Assembly: GCF_025141175.1 (NCBI RefSeq)
Contig: NZ_CP081155.1
Coordinates: forward strand, 2,323,001 to 2,387,000
Reading direction: 5' to 3'
Length of the DNA stretch: 64,000 bases
From: Jannaschia sp. M317
Lineage (GTDB): Bacteria > Pseudomonadota > Alphaproteobacteria > Rhodobacterales > Rhodobacteraceae
The number at the start of each line of letters is the position of its first letter. Position 1 is the stretch's first letter. Under the pieces are notes generated by a model. That model saw nothing but the letters and a program-made list of their open reading frames with translations, ran no database searches and was not told the DNA's origin. Shown piece by piece: positions 8,715-17,128 of the stretch. A program made the translations under genes and the position numbers.

Positions 8715-9220
8715 AGGTCCGGCGGCTTCAGCCCGGGGACGCGGCCCGTGTCTCCCTGATCCATCAGGCGGGGCTGGCCACCGGGCATGCCTCGTTCCGA
8801 GAGGTTGCGATGACCACGGCGGAGGTTGCGGGGTCGTTTTCTCTCTGCCTCGTGGCCGAATCCGAGGGTGTTCTGGGCTATGCAGGCGTCGGCGCGACTT
8901 CGGCGCGTCCTGTCTATTCCGGGGTGGGCGAAGTCAGCGTCTATGTCGCCCCGGAGGCCGCAGGGCGCGGGGTCGGGCGCGCGCTGTTGACCCGTTTGGT
9001 GAGCGAGAGCGAGGAGGCAGGCTGGTGGACCTTGGTGGCGCAGATCTTTCCGGAGAACGCGGGAAGCCTCGCGTTGCACCGAGCCTGCGGTTTTGAGGTG
9101 TTGGGGGTGCGCCGCGGCCTGGGCCGGATGGGGCACGGGCCGATGGCTGGGCGCTGGCGCGATGTCGTGATGATGGAGCGGCGCAGCGCCGTGGCCGGGG
9201 TCGCAGAGCCGCGCGTTTAG
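8711..9220 (+). CDS. GNAT family N-acetyltransferase
   Basis: 169-residue acetyltransferase of the GCN5-related fold. The acetyl-CoA binding motif A is clear: VAPEAAGRGVGRALLTRLV (about 77-95). The WWTLVAQIFPENAGSLALH segment resembles phosphinothricin/amino-acid N-acetyltransferases (Pat/MddA type). Its ATG overlaps the stop of the YjgR gene, so the two are probably cotranscribed. Substrate cannot be named from sequence alone. Confidence 0.85.
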   Translation: MKVRRLQPGDAARVSLIHQAGLATGHASFREVAMTTAEVAGSFSLCLVAESEGVLGYAGVGATSARPVYSGVGEVSVYVAPEAAGRGVGRALLTRLVSESEEAGWWTLVAQIFPENAGSLALHRACGFEVLGVRRGLGRMGHGPMAGRWRDVVMMERRSAVAGVAEPRV

Positions 9221-9306
9221 GTCGGGCGGCCAACCCGACCAGTCGTCGGCGCGGAACATGATTGTGGCGCTGTGACGGTCGCCGTTGCGACCATCACCTT
9301 GCCGCT

Positions 9307-9336
9307 GGAATGATTTCGCTTTCGCGAGATCATTCC
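9307..9336. terminator. Stable hairpin across the guaA stop codon
   Basis: GGAATGAT (9307-9314) and ATCATTCC (9329-9336) form a stem whose inner part closes as TCGC-GAAA-GCGA on the minus strand, a GNRA tetraloop hairpin. The guaA stop lies inside it. No T-tract follows, so it may act as a 3' stabiliser more than a classical terminator. It lies between convergent genes. Confidence 0.45.
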
Positions 9337-10904
9337 CACTCGATCGTGCCCGGAGGTTTTGACGTGATGTCGTAGGTCACCCGGTTGATGCCCGGCACCT
9401 CGTTGATGATCCGCGTCGCGGTTTCGCCGAGGAATTCATGGCTGAACGGGTAATAATCCGCCGTCATGCCGTCCACCGAGGTCACGGCGCGCAAGGCGCA
9501 GGCGTAATCATAGGTGCGTCCGTCGCCCATGACGCCGACGGTGCGAACCGGCAGGATCGCCACGAACGCCTGCCAGATGTCATCGTACAGGCCATGGCGG
9601 CGGATCTGGTCGATGTAGACCGCGTCGGCCTTGCGCAGGATGTCGAGCTTGGCGCGCGTGATCTCTCCGGGGCAGCGGATGGCGAGGCCCGGACCAGGAA
9701 ACGGGTGGCGGCCGATGAAGCTGGGCGGCAGGCCGAGTTCGCGGCCCAGTGCGCGGACTTCGTCCTTGAACAGCTCGCGCAGCGGCTCCACCAGGGTCAG
9801 GCCCATCTTTTCGGGCAGGCCGCCCACGTTGTGGTGCGATTTGATCGTGACCGAGGGGCCGCCGGAAAAGCTGACCGATTCGATGACATCGGGGTAAAGC
9901 GTCCCCTGCGCCAGGAAACGCGCGCCCTCGATCTGGTCGGCATATTTCTGGAACACGTCGATGAACAGCCGACCGATGATCTTGCGCTTGGTCTCGGGGT
10001 CCGACACGCCGTCCAGCTCGCCCAGGAACAGATCCTGTTCTTCGGCATGGATGACGTGCAGGTTCATGTGGTCGCGGAACATGGCCACCACCTCGGAGGC
10101 CTCATTCTGGCGCAACAACCCGTGGTCGACGAAAACACAGGTCAGCTGGTCGCCGATCGCTTCGTGAATGAGGGCGGCGGCGACCGACGAATCGACCCCG
10201 CCGGACAGCGCGCAGATCACCTTTGCATCGCCCACCTGTTCGCGAATCGCTGCAATCGCCTGTTCGCGGTAGCCGGCCATCGTCCAGTCGCCGTCAAAAC
10301 CGGCCAACCGTACGAAATTCTCATAAAGCTGCGCCCCCTTGGGGGTGTGGTGCACCTCGGGATGGAACTGCACGGCATAGAAATTGCGCGCCACATCGGC
10401 GGTGATCGCAAACGGCGCACCGGGGGAGGTGCCGTAGACCTCGAACCCAGGGGCCAGTTTGGCCACGTGATCGCCATGCGACATCCAGACCTGTTCGCGC
10501 CCGGTCGATTCGAGCCCGTCGAACCAGCCATCCAGCAGTGACAGCTTGCTTTCCGGGGTGACATAGGCGCGGCCGAATTCCGCGGTGCCTTCGCCCCGCG
10601 TGACCTGCCCGCCCAGCATCTGCTGCATGACCTGCTGGCCGTAGCAGATGCCCAGAACCGGCACGCCCATCTCGAACACCTCGGCGGGGGGGCGGGGGGA
10701 GCCGGCGTCGGGCACCGATGCCGGGCCGCCCGACAGGATCACCGCGCGGGGCGCGAAGTCCGTCAGAAAGGCCGGGGTGACCGACTGAAAGGGGTGGATT
10801 TCGCAGTAGACATTCAGCTCGCGCAGGCGACGCGCGATGAGCTGGGTGACTTGGCTGCCGAAGTCGATGATCAGCAGGCGCTGATGGTCTGTCGTGTTGT
10901 CCAT
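9330..10904 (-). CDS. guaA: GMP synthase (glutamine-hydrolysing)
   Basis: Converts XMP to GMP using glutamine and ATP; cytoplasmic, purine synthesis. 524 residues, the usual length. N-terminal class I amidotransferase: nucleophile Cys in [12 protein letters not shown], with FHPEVHHTP supplying the His-Glu pair. The ATP pyrophosphatase domain has the P-loop [14 protein letters not shown]. The C-terminal dimerisation domain ends PPGTIEWE, the family ending. It is divergent from an MttB-like gene and convergent with the acetyltransferase gene. Confidence 0.97.
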   Translation of the reverse strand: MDNTTDHQRLLIIDFGSQVTQLIARRLRELNVYCEIHPFQSVTPAFLTDFAPRAVILSGGPASVPDAGSPRPPAEVFEMGVPVLGICYGQQVMQQMLGGQVTRGEGTAEFGRAYVTPESKLSLLDGWFDGLESTGREQVWMSHGDHVAKLAPGFEVYGTSPGAPFAITADVARNFYAVQFHPEVHHTPKGAQLYENFVRLAGFDGDWTMAGYREQAIAAIREQVGDAKVICALSGGVDSSVAAALIHEAIGDQLTCVFVDHGLLRQNEASEVVAMFRDHMNLHVIHAEEQDLFLGELDGVSDPETKRKIIGRLFIDVFQKYADQIEGARFLAQGTLYPDVIESVSFSGGPSVTIKSHHNVGGLPEKMGLTLVEPLRELFKDEVRALGRELGLPPSFIGRHPFPGPGLAIRCPGEITRAKLDILRKADAVYIDQIRRHGLYDDIWQAFVAILPVRTVGVMGDGRTYDYACALRAVTSVDGMTADYYPFSHEFLGETATRIINEVPGINRVTYDITSKPPGTIEWE

Positions 10905-11039
10905 GGGTCAGGCGATTACGCGCAGCGGACCGGGCGCGCAAGCGCCGGAATGTCGTCTTTCGCCCCGCGCCGCCGCATCCGGGCCGGGTTGGCGCGCAGC
11001 CGCGCTATACTTGGGGCCAGACAGACAGGGGATAGGGCC

Positions 11040-12569
11040 ATGGCGGAAACGGCACGCAGAAAACGCGGCGGCGGCGGGGCGGCGCGCCGCGCAGAGCGGA
11101 CATCGACCAAGGTCGAAACCGCGGGCACCATCCTGCGCAACATCCCGAACTTCGAGATCCTCAACGAAGAAGCGCTCGAAATCATCGAGAGCAACGCGGA
11201 AACCGTTCTGGCTGAAATTGGCGTGGCCTTCGTCGAGAACCCCAAGGCGCTGAACCTCTGGCGCGAAGCAGGGGCAGAGATCGACGGCGAAACCGTGCGT
11301 ATCCCGCGCGGTCTGGCGCGCAAGCTCTGTGCCACGGCCCCGTCGACGTTCACCCAGATCGCCCGCAACCCGGATCGCGCGGTCGAAATCGGCGGCAAGA
11401 ACCTTGTGTTGGCTCCGGTCTATGGCCCGCCTTTCGTGCGGGACGCAGGCGGCCGACGCTATGCCACGATGGCGGATTTCGAGACCTTCGTGAAGCTGGG
11501 GCAGATGTCCCCCTGGTTGCACCATTCCGGCGGCACCGTCTGCGAGCCGACGGATATCCCGGTGAACAAGCGGCACCTCGACATGCTGATGGCGCATATG
11601 ACGTTGTCGGACAAACCGTTCATGGGCTCGGTCACGGAACCCAGCCGCGCCCGCGATTCGATCGAGATGTGCGATATCCTGTTCGGCGGGCTGCAGGATC
11701 GCACCGCGATGGTGTCGCTGATCAACATCAACTCTCCGCTGACGTTCGATTCGATCATGATGGGCGCGTTGGAGGAATATGCCGCCGCAAACCAGGCCTG
11801 CATCATATCCCCGTTCATCGTGGGGGGCGCCATGGCACCGGTATCGGTCGCGGGCACCTTGACGCAGGTCCTGGCCGAAGTGATGGCGGGCGTAGCCTAC
11901 AGCCAATTGATCCGGCCCGGTGCGCCGGTGATTTTCGGGGCCTTTGTGACCTCTATCGACATGAACTCCGGCGCGCCCACCTTCGGCACGCCAGAGGCCG
12001 CGCAGATCACCTACGGTGCCGGACAGTTGGCGCGGCGCATGGGGCTGCCCTACCGGTCTGCCGGGTCGTTCTGCGGGTCGAAGTTGCCGGACGCCCAGGC
12101 CGCCTATGAGACGGCGAATTCGTTGAACGTGGGGTTGCTGGCGGGTGTGAATTTCATGCTGCACGCCTGTGGCTGGCTCGAAGGCGGGCTGGTCGCCGAC
12201 TTCGAGAAATTCGTGATGGACGCCGATCAGCTGGGCGCGCTGCACAAGCTGGCGCAGGGCGTCGCCTATGACGAAAACGCGCAAGCAATGGACGCCATCC
12301 GAGAGGTCGGGCCCGGCGGCCACTACCTGGGCTGTGCCCATACTCAGGCCAATTTCAAGACCGCGTTCTGGCGGTCCAACCTTTTGGACTACAAGCCATT
12401 CGAGACCTGGTCCGAAGAAGGGGCCCGCGACACGCGCGCCCTGGCGCGGGTCAAGATGGATGCGATGTTGGCGGCCTACGAAGAACCGCCGATGGACCCC
12501 GCCGTGCGCGAGGCCCTCAAGGACTATGTGGATCGGCGCAAGTCAGAGATGCCCGACGCCAACATCTAG
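11040..12569 (+). CDS. MttB-like (COG5598) methyltransferase without pyrrolysine
   Basis: Member of the trimethylamine methyltransferase superfamily, 509 residues from ATG 11040. Family landmarks include GPPFVRDAGGRRYATMADF, HHSGGTVCEPTDIP and the C-terminal GPGGHYLG...H.QANFKTAFWRS. There is no internal amber codon, so this is a non-pyrrolysine relative like the glycine-betaine-type methyltransferases, which pass methyl groups to a corrinoid protein or tetrahydrofolate. The first 25 residues are basic and probably disordered. No corrinoid-protein gene is adjacent, so the substrate and acceptor remain unknown. Confidence 0.85.
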   Translation: MAETARRKRGGGGAARRAERTSTKVETAGTILRNIPNFEILNEEALEIIESNAETVLAEIGVAFVENPKALNLWREAGAEIDGETVRIPRGLARKLCATAPSTFTQIARNPDRAVEIGGKNLVLAPVYGPPFVRDAGGRRYATMADFETFVKLGQMSPWLHHSGGTVCEPTDIPVNKRHLDMLMAHMTLSDKPFMGSVTEPSRARDSIEMCDILFGGLQDRTAMVSLININSPLTFDSIMMGALEEYAAANQACIISPFIVGGAMAPVSVAGTLTQVLAEVMAGVAYSQLIRPGAPVIFGAFVTSIDMNSGAPTFGTPEAAQITYGAGQLARRMGLPYRSAGSFCGSKLPDAQAAYETANSLNVGLLAGVNFMLHACGWLEGGLVADFEKFVMDADQLGALHKLAQGVAYDENAQAMDAIREVGPGGHYLGCAHTQANFKTAFWRSNLLDYKPFETWSEEGARDTRALARVKMDAMLAAYEEPPMDPAVREALKDYVDRRKSEMPDANI

Positions 12570-12572
12570 GGG

Positions 12573-12854
12573 TCAGGCCCCGCGAAAGCTGCGCGCTTCG
12601 GCCAGCAGTGCGGCCAGAATGTCCACGTGCCGCGCAAAGCTGTAGGTCGTGGCCCGTTCGCGGCGCCGCTTTTCAAGCTCGGCCTCGATTGGCAGCAGCT
12701 TTTCAAGCGCCGCGCGGGCCGTTCCGGGAATCGCCACCCGCAGCATGCGCCGCAGGTCACGGCGGCGCTCGTATTGGCCTGTGCCATGGGCTGCCGCCTG
12801 AACCAGCAGGCCAGGACGGTTCAGATCATTCAGGGTCTTGGTCATTTCGCACAT
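12573..12854 (-). CDS. DUF6477 small conserved protein
   Basis: 93-residue basic helical protein (LNDLNRPGLLVQAAAHG, YERRRDLRRMLR) of the uncharacterised DUF6477 type. The start at 12854 has AAAGG 8 bases upstream; a second methionine at 12845 is possible. It is divergent from the DUF6456 gene and shares with it a 208-bp control region that contains DnaA-like and CtrA-like motifs. Function unknown; possibly connected to the DUF6456 protein because of the shared promoter region. Confidence 0.7.
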   Translation of the reverse strand: MCEMTKTLNDLNRPGLLVQAAAHGTGQYERRRDLRRMLRVAIPGTARAALEKLLPIEAELEKRRRERATTYSFARHVDILAALLAEARSFRGA

Positions 12855-12986
12855 CAGCGTCGCCTTTCTGGAAACCGTTCGTCACGGGCTTTGATCATGG
12901 CGGATGAACCGGGGGCGTTGCGTGAAAGCAGGATGCAGAGAACGGGCGTGTCGCAGTGTTTACGGTTTGGAAACATTTGTGTCGGT

Positions 12987-12995
12987 TGTGGATAA
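12987..12995 (-). promoter_or_regulatory. DnaA box
   Basis: TGTGGATAA is an exact complement of the consensus DnaA box TTATCCACA. A second, one-mismatch copy (TTTTCCACA) lies at 13037-13045. Both are in the control region between the DUF6477 and DUF6456 genes. An isolated exact 9-mer could occur by chance, but its place in an intergenic regulatory region is suggestive. Confidence 0.4.
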
Positions 12996-12997
12996 GA

Positions 12998-13014
12998 TTA
13001 ACCTCTTGGTAACC
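12998..13014. promoter_or_regulatory. CtrA-like site upstream of the DUF6456 gene
   Basis: TTAACC-N5-GTAACC, one base from the CtrA consensus TTAA-N7-TTAAC. It lies 49 bp before the DUF6456 start and immediately after the DnaA box. One-mismatch sites are not rare, so the call rests on location and on the known CtrA control of gafA in Rhodobacter capsulatus. Confidence 0.4.
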
Positions 13015-13062
13015 AATCAGGGGTGATCTGACGGTGTTTTCCACAGCTCGTCGGAGCCTCTG

Positions 13063-14172
13063 ATGACATCGCCTACCGCCTCGGACCCACCGGTCGCCAT
13101 GTTCCCCGATTGGGTGCCGGAAGCCGCGCGCACCTATCTGGAACATGCCTGCGGCGGTCGCCCATTGCGGCAGGTGGCGTTGGACCGGGGCTGCGCGGCG
13201 TCGACCGTCCTGCGTCAGGTGCGGCGGGTCGAGCAAAGCCGTGACGATCCGCTGGTAGACGATGTCCTGGACCGGCTCGCAGAGGCCGCAGGACTGGGCC
13301 AGACTCAAATACACGCGAAGGGACCCCCCGCAATGTCAGCCATGCCTCAGAGCGCCGCCCTCATCGACGATGATACCCTCAATCGCGAAGCGCGCCGCGT
13401 GCTGCGCCGCCTTTGCGAGGCCGACAGCTTTCTGGCTGTCGGTCCGGGAATGCCGCAGGCCGTTGTTCTGCGCGACGCGGGCGACACGCCCACGCGCACC
13501 GCCACGCTGCCGCGCAATGTCGCGCAGGCCATGGTCCTGAAGGATTGGGTCAGCTGCTACAAGGCGGGCCGCGTCACCCGATACCGGATCACCGACGCCG
13601 GGCGCGCCGCGCTGAAGCGGCTGCTGGGAGAGACGCTGCAAAAAAGGGTAGAGGCGCGCGGCATGGCCGAATCGCCCAGCCCCTTCCTGACCCAGCACAT
13701 GGAGATGGGCGAAAGGGTCATCCCTGGCGATCGGGGGGCCGAGACGCTGCGCGTCAACCTGTCGGAATCGCCATTGGGCATGCTGGCCCGCAAAAAGGAC
13801 CGGGGCGGCAAACCCTTTCTGTCGATGGAGCTGGTCGTGGCCGGCGAACGACTGCGCGAGGACTTCGAAAAGGCCCAGATGGGGCCGCGCGTGGGCCAGA
13901 ACTGGGATCGGTTCCTGACGGCGGGGGACCGGGGTCAGATGGGGGCGAGCGATCCGGTCGGCGGCCCGGATGCGGCGCGCAAGCGGGTGTCGGACGCGCT
14001 GCGCGCGCTTGGCCCTGGCCTGGGGGATGTCGTTTTGCGCGTCTGCTGCTTCCTCGAAGGGCTGGAGGCCGCGGAAAAGCGCATGGGCTGGTCGGCACGG
14101 TCCGGCAAGATCGTCCTGCGCATCGCCTTGCAACGCCTGCAGGCTTACTACGACGGCTTGAACGGCCGCTAG
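13063..14172 (+). CDS. DUF6456 regulator, candidate GafA (gene transfer agent activator) homologue
   Basis: 369-residue protein with two recognisable parts. Residues 20-58 look like a DNA-binding helix-turn-helix (ARTYLEHACGG...LRQVALDRGCAASTVLRQV). The last ~150 residues are a DUF6456 domain with ESPLGMLARKKDRGG and a C-terminal sigma-region-4-like helical segment (SARSGKIVLRIALQRLQAYY). As I recall, R. capsulatus GafA, the direct activator of the gene transfer agent cluster, has this same HTH plus sigma-like plan and similar length. That identification is from memory of the family and needs alignment. Its stop codon shares a CTAG tetranucleotide with the convergent peroxidase gene. Confidence 0.85.
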   Translation: MTSPTASDPPVAMFPDWVPEAARTYLEHACGGRPLRQVALDRGCAASTVLRQVRRVEQSRDDPLVDDVLDRLAEAAGLGQTQIHAKGPPAMSAMPQSAALIDDDTLNREARRVLRRLCEADSFLAVGPGMPQAVVLRDAGDTPTRTATLPRNVAQAMVLKDWVSCYKAGRVTRYRITDAGRAALKRLLGETLQKRVEARGMAESPSPFLTQHMEMGERVIPGDRGAETLRVNLSESPLGMLARKKDRGGKPFLSMELVVAGERLREDFEKAQMGPRVGQNWDRFLTAGDRGQMGASDPVGGPDAARKRVSDALRALGPGLGDVVLRVCCFLEGLEAAEKRMGWSARSGKIVLRIALQRLQAYYDGLNGR

Positions 14173-16865
14173 GTCATCAATCGCGCAAGCAGCCGCGCTT
14201 CGCGTCCGCGAAGGGCAGGGCGCGCGTCCGGGCCATAGCCTTGGGCGTGCAGCTCCGGGAAGAGGGTCAGGACCTCTGAGCGCGATTCTGCGGCGATTGC
14301 CGACATCGCCTGGGGGCCGGGGTGAAAGCTTTCTGACGGGATGCCGCCTGCCAGCACGATCTGGTGGGTATCGAACAGGATGTGGATGTAATCCACGGCG
14401 CCGCCTTCGACCTGGGCGATGCCGTCGCGACCCGTCAGCGCGATCGCCGGCACCAGAACATCGGCATCCCCGAACATCACCTCGGCCAAGGCGGATGTCA
14501 GGACGATCCGATGCTGGGGCGACACGATCAGGGGCGCGCGGTTGTCCAACGCGCCCGCCTCGATCCTAACCGGCGCAAACCGCCCACGCGCGGGCACCGT
14601 CGTGCGGCCGATCCATCGGATCGGTTGCAGGCCGTGGTCCACCGTCAGAACGCGGGCACCGGGGCGCAGCGTCTCGATTGGTCGTTTGCCCAGCGCGGTC
14701 ACGACCAAGGTACCGGGCGTAAAGCAGGGTGCGACCTCGAAGCATTCGAATCGCGTAACCTGACCGTCGGCCCAGGTGATCACGCCGTCGGTGTCGGATC
14801 CGTCGTCAAAGGCGACCTTGGCCCCCTTGCCAAGGGTCAGCCGGTCCAGCCCATTTCCGCCATCCACGCGCAACACACCGCCGCCGTCCAGATGCAAGGC
14901 GTCGTCGCTGTTGCCCAGCTCGATCAAGTCGACCTGCGCATCCGGCCCGACCCAGACGATGTCATCCTCGTTGCCGGTCCGCACCGCACCGACCCGTGCC
15001 TGACCAGACAGGGTGACCCGGTCGTCGCCGTTGCCGGTGGTCACCGACCCGGCTTCGGCGCGGTCGGTCAGGGTGACACAGTCGTCGTCGCCCCCGGCGT
15101 CGAGATCTGCGACCTGCGCGGTTCCGCCAAGGGTCAGATCGTCATCCCCCGCGCCGCCCATCACCATGCCCGACGCACTGCCGGACGTCATGGAAAAGCT
15201 GTCGTCGCCGCTGCCCAGATCGACCATGCCGTCGACGTGGCTGCCGCCGATGACCGTGACGTCGTCGTCACCGTGGCCGGCCACGACATCGCCCCGAACA
15301 TCCTTCGCGGTCAGGTCGAGCGTGTCGTTGCTGTCGGTGCCCTTGATCCCCAGAACCTCGGTCAGGGTGCGGGTTTCCATCAGAAAGGGATCGTCCTGAA
15401 TGTGGTCCACCATGGAGTTGCGCAGGATCACGTCCTTCATCCCCGAGGCGCGGACCTCGGCCAGGATCGCATCCCCCAGGTCCTCGTTCAGCGTGCCAAA
15501 GGTTTCGTCGCCCTGGGCCGTCCGCGTGAATTGGTCAGAGATGATATGCGTGAAAAGCGGCCCCATCATCGTGGCCGCGACCTTGTCCTCGGCCAGGCCA
15601 CCCACCCACAGATCGACCTGAAAGACGTCGTCATAGACGGCCGCCAGTTCGGCCTGCAGGGCGCTGTCGTTGGTGACGATCGAGAAATCTTGTGGGTCCA
15701 GGGTCGCCGGATCGATATCGCCCAACAGCTGCGCGCGGACCGAGACGTAGCTGTCCATTCCGTGGTCCGCACCCCGCATCAGGTTCAACGCCGGAAGAGA
15801 GAAACCTGAAACACCGTCAGGGGTTTGCAGGAAGAAGTTCAAGTCGTCTACGACCTTGGTGTCCAGCTCCTCCGCGGCCTGCCCGGCCATGCCGCGCAGA
15901 TAGGCATCAATGCCCTGCTCGCGGACGAGTTCGGGGTTGAAGAACGCCTCCATCAGGGCCTGATGCCCGCCCTCGGCCTCGCTGCCGTCGTCGTTTACGC
16001 GGTCCAACCGAGAGGCGACAATCGTATGACCGAACCGGAACGCGGCGGTCGAGAACTCCAACGCGACCTGACCATCGACGTCGGGGTCGTGGGCCGTGTC
16101 CTCGGGCACGGCATTGCCGATCAGGAGGGGCAGCCATTCGCCGTAAGTGATTGCCTGCAGCTCATATTCCACGATCTCGCGGGCCCCTTCGAACAGCTGC
16201 TCGTCGTCCCAATCGGGGTGCTCCTCGGCCAGGCGATCGGCCCAGTAATTGTGTTCGCGTGCGAACAAAGTATGCAGCGAAAGAAGGTTTGGGTTCTCGT
16301 TCGCACGCACGTCGCCGGCCAGATAGACGGCTTCCTCGCCCTCCATCTCGCCGGCCATGATCATCTGTGGGTTGGTCTGCGGCAGCAGGCCATAAGGCGA
16401 GGTCGCATCTTGCGACATGTCCAGGCGCCCCCCCTCGAAGGCGCGCACATCGTCCGTCCGGCCCGTGTTGGATCCGTAGATCATCGAACCGTCGATCTGC
16501 CAGGTAATCGCGTTGCCATAGGCGCGCGGTTCATCGTCCCCGGTGCCCTCCATCACGGCAGAGCGGCCCACACCATGGGCAAAGGCGGGGTTGTCCATGA
16601 CCTCTTGGTCACCTTCGGGTGTGAGGCTCAGATCATGGTCGAGAAACTGGCCCCAAGTGGTGAACAGCGCGCTGACCCCGGACTCCGCCGGGTCGGAGGC
16701 GTCCTGATCGAACAGCCGGGACGCAACCTCCATCGGGTCGGCCCCTTGGTAGAGCGCGCCCAAAGCGTCGTCGTACCGCGCCTCGGTCAGGCGGGGCATT
16801 TCCTCCAACTTGGCCAAAAACGGGCAACGCCCCCCCCCGGAGGCCACCCCATCTGATGCAGACAT
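14169..16865 (-). CDS. Animal-type haem peroxidase with repeat region and C-terminal Hint domain
   Basis: 898 residues from the ATG at 16865 (an upstream GTG at 16916 has no good ribosome site). Residues 1-510 are an animal haem peroxidase domain: distal His H77 in WGQFLDHDLSLTP, R203 in LLSLHTLFAREHN, proximal H280 in AFRFGHTIV. Residues ~520-700 are Asp/Gly-rich repeats of about 20 residues (G.GDD motifs), like RTX or beta-helix modules. Residues 714-860 are a Hint_2 domain (C714 in CFTPGTLVV, H785 in SPQHRIVL). There is no signal peptide, consistent with type I secretion. Probably an extracellular oxidative enzyme processed at the Hint domain (inference). Confidence 0.9.
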   Translation of the reverse strand: MSASDGVASGGGRCPFLAKLEEMPRLTEARYDDALGALYQGADPMEVASRLFDQDASDPAESGVSALFTTWGQFLDHDLSLTPEGDQEVMDNPAFAHGVGRSAVMEGTGDDEPRAYGNAITWQIDGSMIYGSNTGRTDDVRAFEGGRLDMSQDATSPYGLLPQTNPQMIMAGEMEGEEAVYLAGDVRANENPNLLSLHTLFAREHNYWADRLAEEHPDWDDEQLFEGAREIVEYELQAITYGEWLPLLIGNAVPEDTAHDPDVDGQVALEFSTAAFRFGHTIVASRLDRVNDDGSEAEGGHQALMEAFFNPELVREQGIDAYLRGMAGQAAEELDTKVVDDLNFFLQTPDGVSGFSLPALNLMRGADHGMDSYVSVRAQLLGDIDPATLDPQDFSIVTNDSALQAELAAVYDDVFQVDLWVGGLAEDKVAATMMGPLFTHIISDQFTRTAQGDETFGTLNEDLGDAILAEVRASGMKDVILRNSMVDHIQDDPFLMETRTLTEVLGIKGTDSNDTLDLTAKDVRGDVVAGHGDDDVTVIGGSHVDGMVDLGSGDDSFSMTSGSASGMVMGGAGDDDLTLGGTAQVADLDAGGDDDCVTLTDRAEAGSVTTGNGDDRVTLSGQARVGAVRTGNEDDIVWVGPDAQVDLIELGNSDDALHLDGGGVLRVDGGNGLDRLTLGKGAKVAFDDGSDTDGVITWADGQVTRFECFEVAPCFTPGTLVVTALGKRPIETLRPGARVLTVDHGLQPIRWIGRTTVPARGRFAPVRIEAGALDNRAPLIVSPQHRIVLTSALAEVMFGDADVLVPAIALTGRDGIAQVEGGAVDYIHILFDTHQIVLAGGIPSESFHPGPQAMSAIAAESRSEVLTLFPELHAQGYGPDARPALRGREARLLARLMT

Positions 16866-17077
16866 CGCAGGCACTCTTTCACCGACACGCCCCCACGCGC
16901 AGGGACATCCTATCACATTACGAAAAAGTTAAGGAGAGGTGGCCCGGCGACAGTCTGTTTCCAGTCGCGGCAGAACGTCCGGCCCAGGCCGGTCTTTGGC
17001 ACGCGCACCGCGTAAATCAGCCATCAATCGGTCACTGCAGTGCCCCGAAGGGAAACCGCCGCACGATACCTGTAACT

Positions 17078-17106
17078 AAAAAGACCCGGCCAGATGGCCG
17101 GGTCTT
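17078..17106 (-). terminator. gltA rho-independent terminator
   Basis: GACCCGGCCA/TGGCCGGGTC stem (17083-17092 with 17095-17104) with a 2-nt centre, effectively a tight GC-rich loop, followed on the minus strand by TTTTTAG. It lies just downstream of the gltA stop. Confidence 0.85.
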
Positions 17107-17128
17107 TGCAATTCATCGCGGTCGCGGA

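Noticed and set aside
11040-12569. Pyrrolysine-type trimethylamine methyltransferase
   Set aside because: The frame has no internal TAG and there are no pyl genes in the window.
12855-13062. Replication origin
   Set aside because: Only one exact DnaA box, no AT-rich unwinding stretch and no origin-associated genes nearby.
14364-15809. 481-codon plus-strand open frame opposite the haem peroxidase
   Set aside because: Mirror of the Asp/Gly repeat region; no motif of its own.
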